This document shows, in pieces, positions 1 to 14,000 of a stretch of 64,000 nucleotides of DNA. How positions within the stretch are numbered: position 1 is the first letter of the stretch; each line of letters begins with the position of its first letter. The translations under genes were made by a program, and so were the position numbers. The DNA comes from Micrasema longulum. Its lineage: Eukaryota; Arthropoda; Insecta; Trichoptera; Brachycentridae. The stretch lies in NCBI GenBank assembly GCA_022494885.1, contig JAGVSM010005018.1, positions 1 to 64,000 of the forward strand, in the 5' to 3' direction. Below the pieces are notes generated by a model, which saw only the letters and a list, made by a program, of their open reading frames with translations, did not search any database and was not told where the DNA came from.

Positions 1-695
1 ACTGGTATGTTTGTTGGCAGACCTAAAAATTCTGGGCATAGGGGAATGAAAACCATAGTTAATTCTATGGTTATCGGTATGAAAGAGTAAGTTTTGTCTG
101 GGGTTTCTAGTTGGGATATTTAATTTTATTGAGCTCAGTAGTTCAGGCGCATCAAAGAGTGAGTTGAGAATTTTAAACACGACTAGAAGGTTGGATTTAT
201 TTCGACGGTCTCGAAGAGAAGATATATTTAAGCTAGTTTCTAACTCATTATACGTATATTGGTCCCTGGATAAGCCTAACCTCCAGCCTATCTTTCTTAA
301 AAATCGACGTTGAACTGATTCAATATTTTTTATGTGAACATCATAATATAGAGACCAGATAACAGAGGGATACTCTAGGTGCGGGCGAACTAGGGAACAG
401 AAGAGAGTTTTAAGGGTATTGATATTTTTTTAAGTCAGTTGTGCTTCTGTTAATAAATCCACGGAGTTTTAAGGATTTATTGATAACATGTTCAAGTTAT
501 ATAAGAGTTATAAAAGAAAGTTTAGTGTCACATATAAAACCGAAATCTCGTATACTAGACACAGATGATAATATTTCATCGTTCAGTGAGTAGTCATATA
601 TGATTGGATTTTCCAGTCAAAAAAATCCCATAATATTGCACTTACTTAAGTTGAGATGTAGATTATTGGATGAGCACCAAGTGCTAAAAGGCAGT
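1..695 (-). mobile_element. Non-LTR retrotransposon remnant (C-terminal part of reverse transcriptase)
   Basis: Read on the minus strand, broken frames give the region after the catalytic centre of a Jockey/CR1-like reverse transcriptase. Segments resemble 'HLNLSKCNIMGF', then 'RRFLRKIGWRLG', then a tail ending near 'NIPTRNPRQ'. Stops and frameshifts make it non-functional. Bases 1-170 recur at 38956-39105, where a short internal stretch present here (about 47-85) is missing. It probably lies in the first intron of SdhB, in the same orientation. Clade assignment is tentative. Confidence 0.6.
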
Positions 696-1028
696 AAATT
701 AAATTGTAATAGTGAAAAAATAAGTTTTTGGTTTATTCATGTTAATGTTAGGGGTTCAAAATAAGACAGAAGATCGATTAATTAATTATTAGAAAACTCG
801 TCGATAGTAAGATTAAATCACGAGAAAATAATACCTCTAAATATAACTTTTGAAGAAAATTTAATTGGTAAAATTTTTAAGAGTAGATAATATATAGTTT
901 TCTATATCAAGAATTCAAATTTCAATAGAAAAAAATCAATCAAATAGGATTTCAAAATAAATAAAATCTCGGAGCTAAAAAGATCGTGTTATTTATTGTG
1001 AACTTTTCCTTTCAGAAATTGTAATCAC
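696..1028. other. Start of SdhB intron, nothing recognised
   Basis: AT-rich sequence between the LINE remnant and the SdhB donor site. The donor reads ATCAG|GTGATT on the minus strand, with the intron starting at 1028 and running left. No coding potential or repeat was recognised here. Confidence 0.5.
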
Positions 1029-1399
1029 CTGATACAAGCGAGGGTGTTGATCCCTCCGATGTTCATGGCACAAGATCCGCAAATTCCCTCGCGGCAAGAT
1101 CGGCGGAAGGTCAATGTGGGGTCTACTTCGTTTTTAATTTTAATAAGGGCGTCTAGTACCATGGGGGCACATTTGTCGAGGTCGACTTTATACTCCTGCA
1201 TGTGGGGCTTCTTCTCTGGCTCATCTGGGTTCCATCTGTAGATTGAAAATGTTTTGTTTCGTGCCAGGACAGCGCCGGTGGAATGGATCCTGCGAGTATG
1301 CTGAAATTTCAACCGAATGTGATTGTTATTACGCGAATAAGGAAGAAACTGCGTCAAGTTATGTAACTTGGCAAGAAAAGCTATTCCACTCAAAAACAT
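1029..1399 (-). CDS. SdhB: Succinate dehydrogenase iron-sulfur subunit, first coding exon (partial gene)
   Basis: This is the N-terminal part of the Complex II iron-sulfur protein, which passes electrons from succinate to ubiquinone in the inner mitochondrial membrane. The 123 complete codons begin with a basic, Ser-rich leader (about residues 1-48) that suits a mitochondrial presequence. The ferredoxin-like domain follows, starting at '[15 protein letters not shown]'. The 2Fe-2S ligands Cys102, Cys107 and Cys110 lie in '[10 protein letters not shown]' and the fourth is Cys122. The frame ends two bases into a codon at donor AG|GTGATT, so the Ser expected after 'LACI' is completed by the next exon, left of the window. 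The 3Fe-4S and 4Fe-4S C-terminal half is therefore not seen. The 'GGINTLAC' segment has Ile where SdhB proteins usually have Thr. The ATG is the first in frame upstream of the presequence. Confidence 0.9.
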
Positions 1400-1963
1400 A
1401 TGGAAACGTATGAGATGAAAATACTACAAAAACACACCTGGCCAAATGCACCTGCCACAATTTTCAACAATGAAATTTCAGCAGACATAATTCACAAAGC
1501 TTTGATGACGTTTAAAATTATTTATTTCGTATCCCGCGTTCCTGCCCTGACAAAACCAATTTTTTTGTTTTTCTGTGGCAGATTTCCTATAATTTGACAA
1601 CCATAAACTAGCTTGAACCACAACTCGAACTAAATCATAGAAATCTTCCTACTCATTAACGAGTTGGGTAAAGTGTGGTAACGAGAATAATCACTCTATA
1701 CTATAAACATAATAATATTGTAATATTGAAACAAATTATATTGAAATTATATGCCGTTATTCACTATCTTATTATTGTTGGCTTAATTCATCAATTAACA
1801 ACTGACTAAATAACTAGGAAAGTATGTAATAGTGAGAGAAAATAATAATGTTAGTTGATCAAACAATAAACGGTAAATATATCTCAATAAACCTCAATGC
1901 TTACATAATATTAAGTACCTGATTAAATTATCACTGATATTAATTCGTTTCCTGCATAATATT

Positions 1964-2217
1964 GGCCTCATGGTGTAGTGGTCAGCTCGTTTGCTTACCA
2001 TGCAAGAGGTTTTGAGTTTGATCCCCGACATGGTTAATCTGAAATATTTATTTAAAAGGGTACTTTTAGACTAGAATATTTCATAGTCCCTGAACTGGCA
2101 CCTGAAGCGTAAGACTGATCATATTACCTTTATGTAACAAAAGAAAGAGATACGCTGCAATTAGTGTACCAGTGCTGTGCCCTATGTACCATTAAGTGCG
2201 AAAAGGGAATGATGATG
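1964..2217 (+). repeat. tRNA-derived SINE, full-length copy
   Basis: The 5' end has an A-box-like 'TGGTGTAGTGG' and a B-box-like 'GAGTTTGATCCC' about 40 bp later, as in RNA polymerase III promoters of tRNA-derived SINEs. The body carries the family landmarks 'ATATTTATTTAA', 'ACTGGCACCTGAAGCGTAAG', 'GATACGCTGCA' and 'CCTATGTACCATTA', and ends in 'GGGAATGATGATGA'. At least eight further copies lie in the window. Confidence 0.8.
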
Positions 2218-2533
2218 ACCATGTTAATTTTATTATAATTGTTATCAGTATTTTGTTATACACGTTTCTTTTAATCATTTTCCGGCAGCCATAAATAACT
2301 CCACAAGTGCCAACTTATTTGTGAAAAAAAATGCAATTGGCTGCTGCAGATCGATGGGAAGGGGTTGTAATTTTTGTAAAGTTTGAAACTTGTGAAAATT
2401 TACTAATCTGCTTTTTTTTAGATTCATAACGTAACCCTAACTCTATGGGGCCAATAGCCTTGTGTTAAGTTGGGATACAACATATTATAATGGATAGTGG
2501 AAGCATGCATGTTATTAAAGAATCATCAATATC

Positions 2534-2712
2534 GTTCCTTTTTTGCACCTAATGGTACATAGGGCACTGCATTGGCACACCAATCGCAGCGTATCTTGAT
2601 ATTTTTTGTTATATGAAGGTAAGATTATCAGTCTTACGCACTTGAATATTTCATAGTCCAGCGACTATAAAATATTCACGTGTGAAAACACCTTTTTAAA
2701 TAAATATTTATT
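2534..2712 (-). repeat. tRNA-derived SINE, 3' part
   Basis: Minus-strand copy of the same family. On the plus strand it reads 'GCACCTAATGGTACATAGGG', then 'GCAGCGTATCTTGAT' and 'AATATTTCATAGTCC', the complements of the family landmarks. The tRNA-like head is absent. Confidence 0.75.
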
Positions 2713-3321
2713 AAAGAATACCAAAAATGAACTTTCCTTTCATATTTTTATTTGCTCATTACATTTTCGAAATTTTTGTGTTTTTCAATTATTTCATTTT
2801 GTACTCACAGTTGTTTGGTCACATTATTTATTACTTTAGTAATTAACTTTTTAAGCCGTTTCTCAATTATCATTTAAATTATGTGTTTGTATTATTTTCT
2901 ATTGATTTTAATGGTTCTTTTATTTTGTACATTTGATTATATCTGTAACTAAATATATATTTTTGAGTTATTTTTATTGTTCTTTTTTGTTTTATTTTAA
3001 TTCTTTATTTTTCTGGATCGTCATTCTTATTTTACTGTGCATTTTATCTTTTTGTTAATTGTTATGGCTTGAAACGGCACAGCCTAAAAAGTCATAATTA
3101 CTGCATGAATTTGTAAACAAATGTAATTTTTAAATGAATAAATAAATCATCCACTGAATAATACTATAATCCCAAAAATCTACATTATTTACTTGCACTA
3201 TTATATTGAAACTAAAAATATTTACATATATCTATAATTGGTATAGATCTCAATCATTAAAAAAGATTCACATAACCAAACAATTATTCATATGAAATAA
3301 ATATTAATTGGTAATTTATAG

Positions 3322-3450
3322 TCAGTCCACCTCGTGGTCAAGGTATTAGCGCATTGGCCTATCGTGCGTAGGGTCTTATAAGTTTAACATGAAATAGACC
3401 TTTATTTACAAAGGTGTTTATGCACTGCAATATTTCATATTACATCAACA
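3322..3450 (+). repeat. tRNA-derived SINE, diverged 5' part
   Basis: A degraded tRNA-like head ('CCTCGTGGTCAAGG') is followed by the family body around 'CCTTTATTTACAAAGGTGTT' and 'CAATATTTCATA'. It is truncated before the 3' landmarks. Confidence 0.6.
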
Positions 3451-3995
3451 AATAATGGAATGATGGATTTATAATAAAATTGGTAATATATTTACTTCGT
3501 TCTACTATAAAGTAGTGCATAAGCACTCACAAATTCATTAAATGATATTATGATTTATTGTATTTGTTTTTTTCCATATATTTATTTGCTTTGTATGTTT
3601 TTTGATGGTCAGTTTAAGTATTTAGTTTAAAACCAACTGTTATTTAGTTGTATTATTTTCTATTAATTTCAATGATTTTATTATTTTGTAAATTTAATTA
3701 CGAGTTTGTACCATCTAAAGCATTTATAAGAGACCATCTAGTATTCCATAAAAAATAGCTGAGATACTATTCGTCATTTGAGATACCTTCCCCATTCACA
3801 ATTAAATGCGAATAGGGGGTATGGAAATTAAGACGTTTCTGTATTTGCTGTGATATAATTGACTTATTTTTATAGATTAGTTTCGAAGACAAATGTTCTA
3901 AAACAAACAACATTTGTTTTTCAAATTTTGGTTTATTATTTTCAAAAAAATATTGTGGTAGGTAATAATAAATTTTCATATAATATTAGTATACT

Positions 3996-4113
3996 AGGGC
4001 TGGTATTGCAAATGCATTTATAGCGTGGTATAGCGCGGTATAGCGCATATGTAAATACTACGTTCTAAATACGCGCTATACCGCGCAATAAATGCGTTAA
4101 TAATACCAACCCT
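3996..4113. mobile_element. Short foldback element (MITE-like), GGGCTGGTATT type
   Basis: About 118 bp that folds on itself. It starts 'AGGGCTGGTATTGCAAATGC' and ends with the approximate complement 'GCGTTAATAATACCAACCCT'. The interior is also palindromic around repeats of 'GGTATAGCGC'. A diverged relative with the same end sequence lies at 14354-14488. No transposase is encoded. Confidence 0.6.
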
Positions 4114-4177
4114 GAAGACGAACCTCATACGACAATAGTTTTGCACCGTGGTGCTTAATTGTGTAATTAAACGATTA

Positions 4178-4430
4178 TTCGCTTCGTGGTCAAGTGGTTG
4201 GCGAGTTTACATAACATGCAGGAGGTCTCAGGTTCGATTCCTAACATGGTTGACATAAAATATTTATTTAACAAGGTGTTTTACATTGGACTATTTCATA
4301 GTCTCTGGAATGGCAGCTGAAGCGTTAGACTGATCATCTTGCCTTCGTATCTAATAAATTATCAAGATACGCTGCACCAATGTAGTGCCTTATGCACCAC
4401 TAGGTGCGGAAAAATGAATGGTGATAAAAC
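4178..4430 (+). repeat. tRNA-derived SINE, full-length copy
   Basis: A-box region 'TTCGTGGTCAAGTGG' and a very tRNA-like B box 'GGTTCGATTCC', followed by 'ATATTTATTTAACAAGG', 'GGCAGCTGAAGCG', 'AAGATACGCTGCA' and 'GCACCACTAGGTGCGG'. Best-preserved head of the family in the window. Confidence 0.8.
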
Positions 4431-5053
4431 GATAGACGTATTTCATACATAGTACATCCTGTTTTAGTAAAATATCATTTGGATTCATTTTAAATCATGA
4501 TACCTTTGCATTTCAAACACTACACACGTGTGAACATTAACGACGATTTTTTAAATTTCGCTGTCAATGAAACGAAAATACACCATAGTTTACTGATAGC
4601 CATGATAGATGAATTAGGTTTTACATTGGACGATTGTACTGTACGTCAATTTTGACTTTGACAGAACGGAGTCCTAAAATGTCAAAGTATTTGTGGTCAA
4701 AGTAAAATTGACAAAGAAACCGAATTTATCGTATTATATTATAGTATTATACTAATATTACTAATATACCTATGAAAATGTAGCGTGCATATGCCGATAT
4801 CGAAAATGTTATTGTTGTTTTACTTTTAGTGGAGCTTATTTAGCGGTTGGCAATATTTCATTAAGTAATACAATTTATATATATCTTTATTTCATTATAA
4901 TCAGTTGTTAAATTATTGTCATCGTGTTTCGAAGCTGTGTGATCATCTGAGAATCGCTTGGTTTGCGTAAAAGATCCAATTACGAATAATTAATCCGAAT
5001 AAATACAATTTAATCTTGATGCATCGACATCAAAAATAATAACGTTTTTCGAC

Positions 5054-8000
5054 ATGGCGCACATGCACGATTTGCCTGATGAGATTCTAACAAAAATCTT
5101 TAAGTATTTGGATTACTTCGCTTTATTCAACTTGTCCAAAACATGTAAGCGATTCGGGAGATTTTATAGAGAGCCTCAAGTCGTAAGGTATGAGTTTTTA
5201 TTCAATTAAACTTAGAAACGGTCAGGTGTCAATTCATTGTTGTGATAGGGTTATGATATTTTGAGAATTTAAAATATATTTTATAATTTCTTGTTGGAAT
5301 CCAATTTTAAGTGTTAAATACCCATTTAAATATTTTTCTATGTAAACATTTCAATCATCTTGATACATAAAAAAATAATGTCTCTGATTATCTTCTGCGG
5401 CAAGGTTGAAATATTGATAATATTTTTGTGTTTTAGGAGGTCTTACTTCGACAATCAGTGTGCACGGGATAATGTTTGTTGGACTGACATTAGAAACTTT
5501 TTTAAATATTCTAAATTACATATAACACATCTAAATTTAAGTTATGTTCACTGGCTTCCGACAAGTGATCTGAGGAAGAGTTTGAGCAAATTAAAATTCC
5601 TTCAATACCTTAATGTAATTGAAACTAATTTGTACATAGCACACGTAAAGGAAATAGTTCAGAGGAATTCATTGGTAACTATTATTTAATAAACGCCCAG
5701 CGGGCTCTTACAATATACAATTAAAAGAACATAATGCATTATAGAAAATAACATAAAATAAAATCATAACTATTACACTATATAATTAATTCTAAAAACT
5801 ATCATTTTAATATTGCTGTGATACTTATAGATTTAAAAAAAAAACATGAACCTTGAAATAATCAGTCATAAAAATGGCACTGCTAAGATGGTCCTAATTT
5901 ATTATTAACAATATTAAAACCTAAAACACAGCATAACGCAGTATAGAAACAAAATGTCGATTGTTGGTTCTATTTTGTAGATAGCAATAATACTTTTGCA
6001 CTCCCAAGATACCTGCCTGCGCAGTGTAGGTGTAAACTATGCGCCTCAATCTCAATCTTCACTTTGATATTTTCTGTATAATTTATAGTGTTTTAGTATA
6101 AAAAAACAATGTTGATTTATTGTTACGGAGATGAAGAAGATTGTAGATAAGGTAATATGGAAATGTGGGCATTTACACGGCTTCCTGTTATTATTATTAT
6201 GGATAACTTATATAGCGCCATTTTTGTAGTGTAATACCTTAAGGGCGCTTTACATAGTGATTCTATAGGTAAATAAATTTAATTGAAGCTTTTAAATTTC
6301 ATTTAAAAAATATATTTTGTTAAAACATGTTACGGATTTATTCAAATGATTTAGAGAACAAGTGGGTTATAAGCTTTTTACGAAACAGCCTCACACCTCT
6401 GCTGGGAGAGCATTATATGCCATAGAGCCTGCGACCACAAATGCGCGTTCACTGAGTTCAGTGTGCTGTTTGCGTAGAGGTATTTTAACTTTTTCTCTTG
6501 CCGTAGACGTAGCTGATTTAAGGGTAAGACGCCTGTCAGCTAGTTCATCTGGAATGCATAGTTCCATTAGATATTCCGGAGCGGAGTTGTGCAGTGATTT
6601 ATACATAAGCCAACAGAGTTTGTATTCCTCTGCAAAAATCGTAGCCAGTGTAATTTCCGAAGTAGTGGAGTAATATGACTGAACTTAGAGATTCCGAAAA
6701 TAAGCCTCGCTGCAGCATAAATGCTATTAAAATATTAAAATACAAACTTGGCTGGATTAAGGTGCCGCTGTACACACTGTGTAACATTCACCATTTTGCT
6801 TATGTTTGAACATTCAAATTTGTTCAGTTCTTCCATCTGTTGATTTTTGTGAAATTAAAAAGCTGAAACCTTTATTGATGTAAATGAGATTCATCCGACA
6901 TAATTTTTTCATTTACTAGATGACGCCTGATTCAAATTTTTATAAACAATGTATTTTACAACAACAATTTTTTGAGTTTGTCCAAACGTTTGTAGACAAG
7001 GACTGGTTTTTATTTATTGATTTACTAAGCTTAAATGTGTTTTAAAGTTTTTTTGCATAATTTTGTTTTCTGGTGTTCAAGTAAAGTTATGCAACATTAT
7101 TATAATAAATTAACCATCACTTTTCAGATTGAAAAGCAATCTTTCAAAATTAAATGAATATTTATTCCACAGTTAAAATCCGTTGCACTTAGTTACTCGT
7201 CAAACGATCCTTCTGATTTGACCCAAGTATGGATGGACCTAAATAGCATACACTTCTTTGTGAAAAACATACCCCTGCAAAACCTTTTGACCAAGTTTTT
7301 CCGAATGGGCTACCCGAATATGACTGTCAAAGTAAGTAATAACTTAAAAATTTAAAACAACAATAAGTTATGTACCAACCATAGTGAATAAGTATTAACT
7401 TCTATGATATTTTCACCTCAAAATAATGTATCTGTTGAATATCTCATGTAATGATATAGTTATTGATTCGATTGTACTAATTTATAAAACACGGTTATTA
7501 CATTTTATAGGATTAACTATTAAATTCAGTATTTTTGTTATTATAATTAAAATGCAGATCCTCCGTGACATGTCAATAGAAAAAGTCAATCTATCTAAAA
7601 GGAATAAATTTAAAAAACGTATTTACTCTAGTCCAACTTCTATAACAAGGGCTACCTGAGGGAGTTAAATGCAAAACCACCACTGTCCATGATCACGGTT
7701 TTTGGGAAGACCATCAAATTCAGTAGTCAAATGACTATTACACATTCAGCTTAAAATGAATAGTCCTTTCGCTATCTGTTATACCACGCACAAGTTGCAC
7801 ATTTAACTTAAAGGAAATAGTCTTTTTGATGCTGGTTTTGTTGGTCTTCATTTTATCTGTTAATAGTTATTTTATTTATTTTAAAGAAACAAACAGTCGA
7901 AAATGATATAGTAACATTAAAAAATATACAGTTTAAAGACAGACTAGCAAAGTTTCTAAATAAGAATCATACATATTATTAAATTGTGTTACAACAAAAG

Positions 8001-11000
8001 GGTGTGTTTATGTGTATTTGTATGAGAGTAAGTGTAGATGTGTGTTTATGTGTATTAGTGTAGAAGTAATTGTTTAGGTGTGTGTAAGTGTGAGCATCAT
8101 TAAATAGTAAGTGGGATCGTATCGCAGCCAGAAATAAGGAGTCTTAATTTATTTTTAAATAAATTAAGGGGCATGTAAAATATATCTATAGATGAAAAAA
8201 AGCATTATAGTTAGAGCAAGAACGATAGAGGAAAGAGTGTTGTGCATAGTTAGTGCTGTAGTCTGTAGACTGGCAGATGGAACAAATACTTATTTCATGG
8301 ACAGTGGCGGTTTTGAATTTACCCCCTCTCTTTCTAGTGATTGGGACCCTTATTAAACACATCTAACACTAGTTTTTCAAATTCCATATCTCCGTGGTGG
8401 ATTCTCGATGTGGAATAATTACCCTCCCATGTTAAACAGGGCTTCCCGATCGCAACCAAGTTTTGTTTGTGGAAATGAAGTGTTTTTGATATTAGATTGT
8501 TGGATTTCAGCTAGAACTTGTTCAGGAGTCGGATAACTATGAAACATTTTTCCTGAAGTACTGGAGACAGTTACTGCAGTTTGATTTCAAGCGTTACTTT
8601 ATAACCAGCCACTTTCCAAACTTCGGTCATGCCCTCTGTGAAAAGCATTGTCCGTTAATGTTCAAGTACAGAAGTGAAAAGGAACCTACAACCCATCATA
8701 TATTCATGGAGACATACCATGGAATCTTGTTAAGTCATGAACTATGCACCGGTATGTTTCCTTATGAATCTAAATCTTCTCATGTATATTACTCCAATAT
8801 TTTTTTATTTATACCCCGAGGCCCTGCCTTGTGATCATCATTTTGTATTCCAGACTACACTATAAAGTTTTATACTATGTATTTATTTATATGCTTAATT
8901 ATTTTCATTATTGAAATACAACTAAAATGAGCCCGGCAACAATTTATCCTAAAGTTAAATTGTGATTTTGTTTTTATTTTTTAGAATTTCACTTGTTCGT
9001 AAGAGGAATAATCTCACAAAACTATTTGTTGAAATATTTTATTAATCATATTTTTTTCTTCAATTTTTTCATTTCTGTAATAAAAATAACAGGTTTTTTA
9101 AAATATTGAGTCTTATAAACACCATCTCCCAGTGAGAAACGGTGATTTTGTTTACAGGTAAGCTACAAAATTGTTTATAAATTTGTACCTATATGGCACG
9201 TAATGTATTTATTTTAATGCAAACAGATGTACAGGTTATAATTTTATGTTTTTTTTTTTTTTTAAATATATATTTGGACCCCTGTATTTAGTAGCCTTAC
9301 ATGTCATGTACAAGGCTAAGGTACTCGGAAAAAATCGTTTTTGTTTGTCTTGGAAATGGGATGTTCGATCACTGATTTTGGTTTATTACCTTTATGAGTC
9401 CAATCACCATTGTTGCAAATTTCAAGAACAATGGCGCGTGATAACTACTTTTAACTACAGTGTGGATATCTGTTAAGGATATTCCATCTTTCCTGCATTC
9501 TGCTTCAAGATTTTGGCGTTGAAAACTGAAAAATGGGAAATTCTGAGAAGAAAGGTGCCGTTCTTTTACAAGTTGCGGCTCTTGCTCGTTTTTTTATGTT
9601 TAGGGACTAATAAATAAAAAGAGAATACATAGTAAAGCCTATCAAGTAATTATACGTATTCACAAAATTTATTAGAGGTGTTCAAAATAATATAAAAAAT
9701 TAAATGATTAGTAGTTGAAACAATATTCTTGATATTTATTAGTGTATATGTAATATATAAATTACAATTTTTCTTTGGTTCTGTGTGATACAACAACATC
9801 TCACATCTATGAAATCAACTCAAACAACGATTCTCATTAACTTCACGATATATTATTTTATATGTAGCTATATTTTATATTTCATTATTTTAATACAAAA
9901 CCCATACAAAAGATAACCCATGATAATATTCACATTACAATTGAAATGTCATCTGGCCGATTTGTTCTAGAGATGAATTATGCCAAAAATGGCCACGCCG
10001 AGCACCACATGTCCTGTGATATGACTGCACTAAAGTAACGGTGGTCATATGTCAACTGTATCATCACAAATAAAAATAGCCCTCAGGAAACAATGTTTGA
10101 AATACTGTTTTCGAAATTTTAAATCTTCAAATAATTTCTGTAATCTGCAAGCTTACTTTAGGAGGAAATAACCACAGCTAGTTTAAAATGTTAAAAATAT
10201 AGCATACTTATTTGTATGAAGAAATAAGCTGGAATAATCGGCTAGGTTCTTGGCTCACTGCTGGCTCTGGGCGTGCTTTTTTAATATTTTTATTTATTTT
10301 TGGAGGAAAATACAAACGGTGGTCATGGTTTATAAGAAATAACAATTATTTGTGTGTTTTTCTTTAAATTAAGTTGCTTAAAACATTATTATGGATAGTC
10401 AAGTAAGGCACGCATAATCGCTTTTATGGACGATTCACCCTTGCTATCTCCACTGGAATTCTTAAATATAATGATTATGATAACATTATTTCATTATCCT
10501 TTTAAAAAACTTTTTAGATGTCATCGATAATGACTTAATCAAACACTATGCTACATATTTCACACTGGAGCAACATTATAATTATGATCCATTGACTTTA
10601 TATATATGCAGAGCTGAGGAAGGGGAATCTGAAACTATTCATGTGAGTTGTTTACAAAATTACTATCTAAAATGAACTTTTTATGTTGGCAAAGGATGAA
10701 AAAAAACAACATCGATTATCAACCTATTCTGATTAAGATTAAATACTTGACCCAAAAAAGAAAGTGTGAGAGCGGATTGATCTGAAATTATGTTAAATTT
10801 TTACTAAAATAGCATTTATTTTAGTTTCGAATGCTGACATTCATGCAACTACAGTTATAAATAATTGTTCCACTTTCCTTTTATATAATCACCCTAGACA
10901 AAGCTTTCTATCCAGTAGTGGAACTAATATGCTGCAATTATTGCAAGGCCAATAAACAAATTCATATCTCATGTTTAGAGGGGGTGTTCATTATACAATT

Positions 11001-14000
11001 GTTGAGCCATTTTTTTTTATATGTCTGGTGTGCCTCTACCGAACGTACAAGCATGAAATATTAAGTAAAACTATTCTACCATCTCATCTGAATTAAATAT
11101 TTTTTCTTTTGTTACAGAAATATGCTAATGAGCGAATTCGGGTAAGAATGAACGAAGTGTTTTACTTTAGAAGAAATGAGTGCTTCCTCGATGACAATGT
11201 TTCTCTTGTCAGCCATTTTAAGAATGCCAAAACCTTGAAAACTATTTGTATGGACGAGTGCCATTTATGTGTAATGGGTAGGTTTCTTCATAATTATTCT
11301 ATTCAGTTTATTTCTTCAAATATTCTCAATGCATCTTTGTTAATTTTTATTTATGCATGCACAACACGTCATTATAATAAGTATGTACATAAAATAAAAA
11401 ATACCATGTGAGTTAAAATAAGGGTTGGTTGTTTAATAAATATATTATCTTTTTAAATAATGGGAAACGTTAAAATATATAAAACACTGATGTATTGTAA
11501 ATATATACAATTTTCCTAAACTGGCTACAATTAAGATAGAAAATATTTTGTTGCCCTCAACAACAAAAAAAACAAAAGAGATAGTATATCATGATGCAAT
11601 CATTCATATAAGAAAGAGACATACATATTTCCTTCCATAGATACGACTCTAGTTGGTAGCAATAAAAATATATTTAAAAAGGTAACTAATTATCTACTCT
11701 TATTACATAAAGATATTCTATTTACGAACGAAACAATATATCTTTTCTGTTTTTAAGCATTTTTTCATCACGCACGATTGTATATTTCTACATAGCATCA
11801 CCTGATTATGATGAAGATCCGGGAGGCAAACCCACAAAATGCCATTGTCTTTGCGCTAGTAATGTGTCATTTAAATTTTTCATCACTGATATAATTTTTT
11901 TATTTTATGCAATAAAAAGTTGTAACTAACCAATTATTTTTTGTTTTTACTAAACATTTCTTTAAATTATTCATCATTAGCAATGTTTTAAAATGACACA
12001 TCACACAAATCATCATTATGTAACATTTACTTTTATTTCAGCCGAATCGCCAAAGTCTGATTTGCCATTATTTAAGAAACTTAGAACTTCTAGGATCCCA
12101 CAGATTCCAAAAGGAAAGAAAAATGTTTTTCGTAAGATTATAGATTGTAACACTGAAATAGAATCATTTAAAACTATAACAAATGGTTCACGGGAGTGTT
12201 TTAAAGAGTAAGTATTTCTATTTTATTTTTTTATTAATTTTTTTTGTTTTTTATAATTAACATAATAATAAAACAGAGTATAAAAAAATAAAGCATAACT
12301 ACATATCAATGAAATGCATATTAATAGAAAATTAGTAAACAAAAAATCCCACAGAGGCATGGCCTGTTCGTGGGTATACAAGAAAATGTAAATGAATTTT
12401 GCTCCTATAATAAATAATGGACAGCTATAATATTTTTGTATAACATAAGAAAGAAAAAATAAAATATTCTGTAAAAGATAATGTGGTTTTTTTTTATAGT
12501 AATTAAAAAATATTTAAAAGAAAAATCCAAAAATATTCCTTATTATTAAAGGGCAACAAAATAAATCATAGAAAAAAAGAGTTCATATCTTTAGTTTGAA
12601 TCCAGGATAGTGCATGTTTTTTAAAAGAAGGAAAATTTTGAAAGTTTGGAATCGAAAAAAGAATTAAAAATTTTTGGGCCTATAAAATGTGCATGTCTCT
12701 GTGCGAGCCTCGTTTTACAATGTGGTCTTTCTAACACACGATTCCTTCTTTGACTTGATCTATTTGAATTACTTGTAAATAAATTTTGGTTGTTAAATAT
12801 ATATTTTAAACATTGAAAACATTATATTTGTCTTAGATCTAAAAGTTTAGCTTCTTGGAACAATTGGAAAGAGGGAAAAGTGTGATTTTTGTGAAGCATT
12901 ATTTTTAATATAAATTTTTGAACAGTTTCTAATTGTTTAATATGATTGTTGTAAGTTCCCCCCATCCAATTATTCCATAGGAAAGCGATGACTGTACAAG
13001 TGCATAATATACCATTTTAATCGTATTTAGCTGGGCGTAAATACTTAGTCTTTTGAACACATAGGTTAAATATCTTAGTTTATTAACAATAACTTCAAGA
13101 TGATTAGTCCATTTAAGTTGACAGTCAATGATTACTCCCAGGTATTTTATGCACCTTTCAGACTTCATGTTTTCGCAGTTATTACATATGTCAAGATTAC
13201 AATATTTATTATGAAACATTACATTAAGGAAAGAAGAAGGGGAAGATGATTTTGAGTTGTAAAATGGAATAAACAGTGTTTTATTACAATTTAGCGAGAG
13301 AAGATTTCAATCTAACCACTCCTTGATAATAGTTATACATATATTGGCTTTTTTTAAAGTATTATCCCAGGTATCACTTTTTACAATTATTGCAGTATCA
13401 TCTGCATAAGCAACTAATTTACCAGGGACAGCTATATTACAAAGATCATTAATATATATAAGAAACATCAAAGGGCCAAGAACCGTTACTTGTGGGACTC
13501 CGTGTATAACGGTCTTAGTATTACTAATATTAATTCCGATTCTGGTACATTGCAGTCTATTTGCTAAGTAATTTTCAAAAAACAACAAGCACTCATTTTT
13601 TATGCCAATTTGACGTAATTTACATATTAAAATTCTATGATTTACTTTATCAAATGCTTTTTTAAGATCTAAAAAAATTGTTAAAGTTTTCATATTCGCA
13701 TCTAGACCAGAATAAATTTCATGTGTAAGTTTAAATATTGCATCACCTGTACTGCAATTAGATCTAAATCCAAACTGGTTATTTGACAAAAGATAATAAA
13801 ATTCATAATTATTTTTTTAATACATTTTTCTAGGATTTTTGCTAATTGTGAAATCAATGTTAATGGTCTATAATTATCTGTTTTACATGTAGAGCCTGAT
13901 TTGTGAATTGGTACTATAATCGAAATTTTAAATTTATCAGGAAATAGGAATAACTAATGGTGATAGTATAAATATTTTTATTGACTTAATGACTTTATCT

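Larger units (their letters stand above)
1400..5053. other. Intergenic region between divergent SdhB and F-box genes
   Basis: About 3.65 kb, mostly AT-rich and filled with SINE copies and one MITE (listed separately). A stretch of about 55 bp near 2888-2940 recurs with mismatches near 3650-3700, so part of the remainder is also repeated DNA. Promoters of both divergent genes must lie here, but no TATA box or initiator could be assigned with confidence. Confidence 0.5.

Noticed and set aside
7998..8097. CRISPR-like or satellite array
   Set aside because: Units are irregular TG-rich variants without constant spacers.
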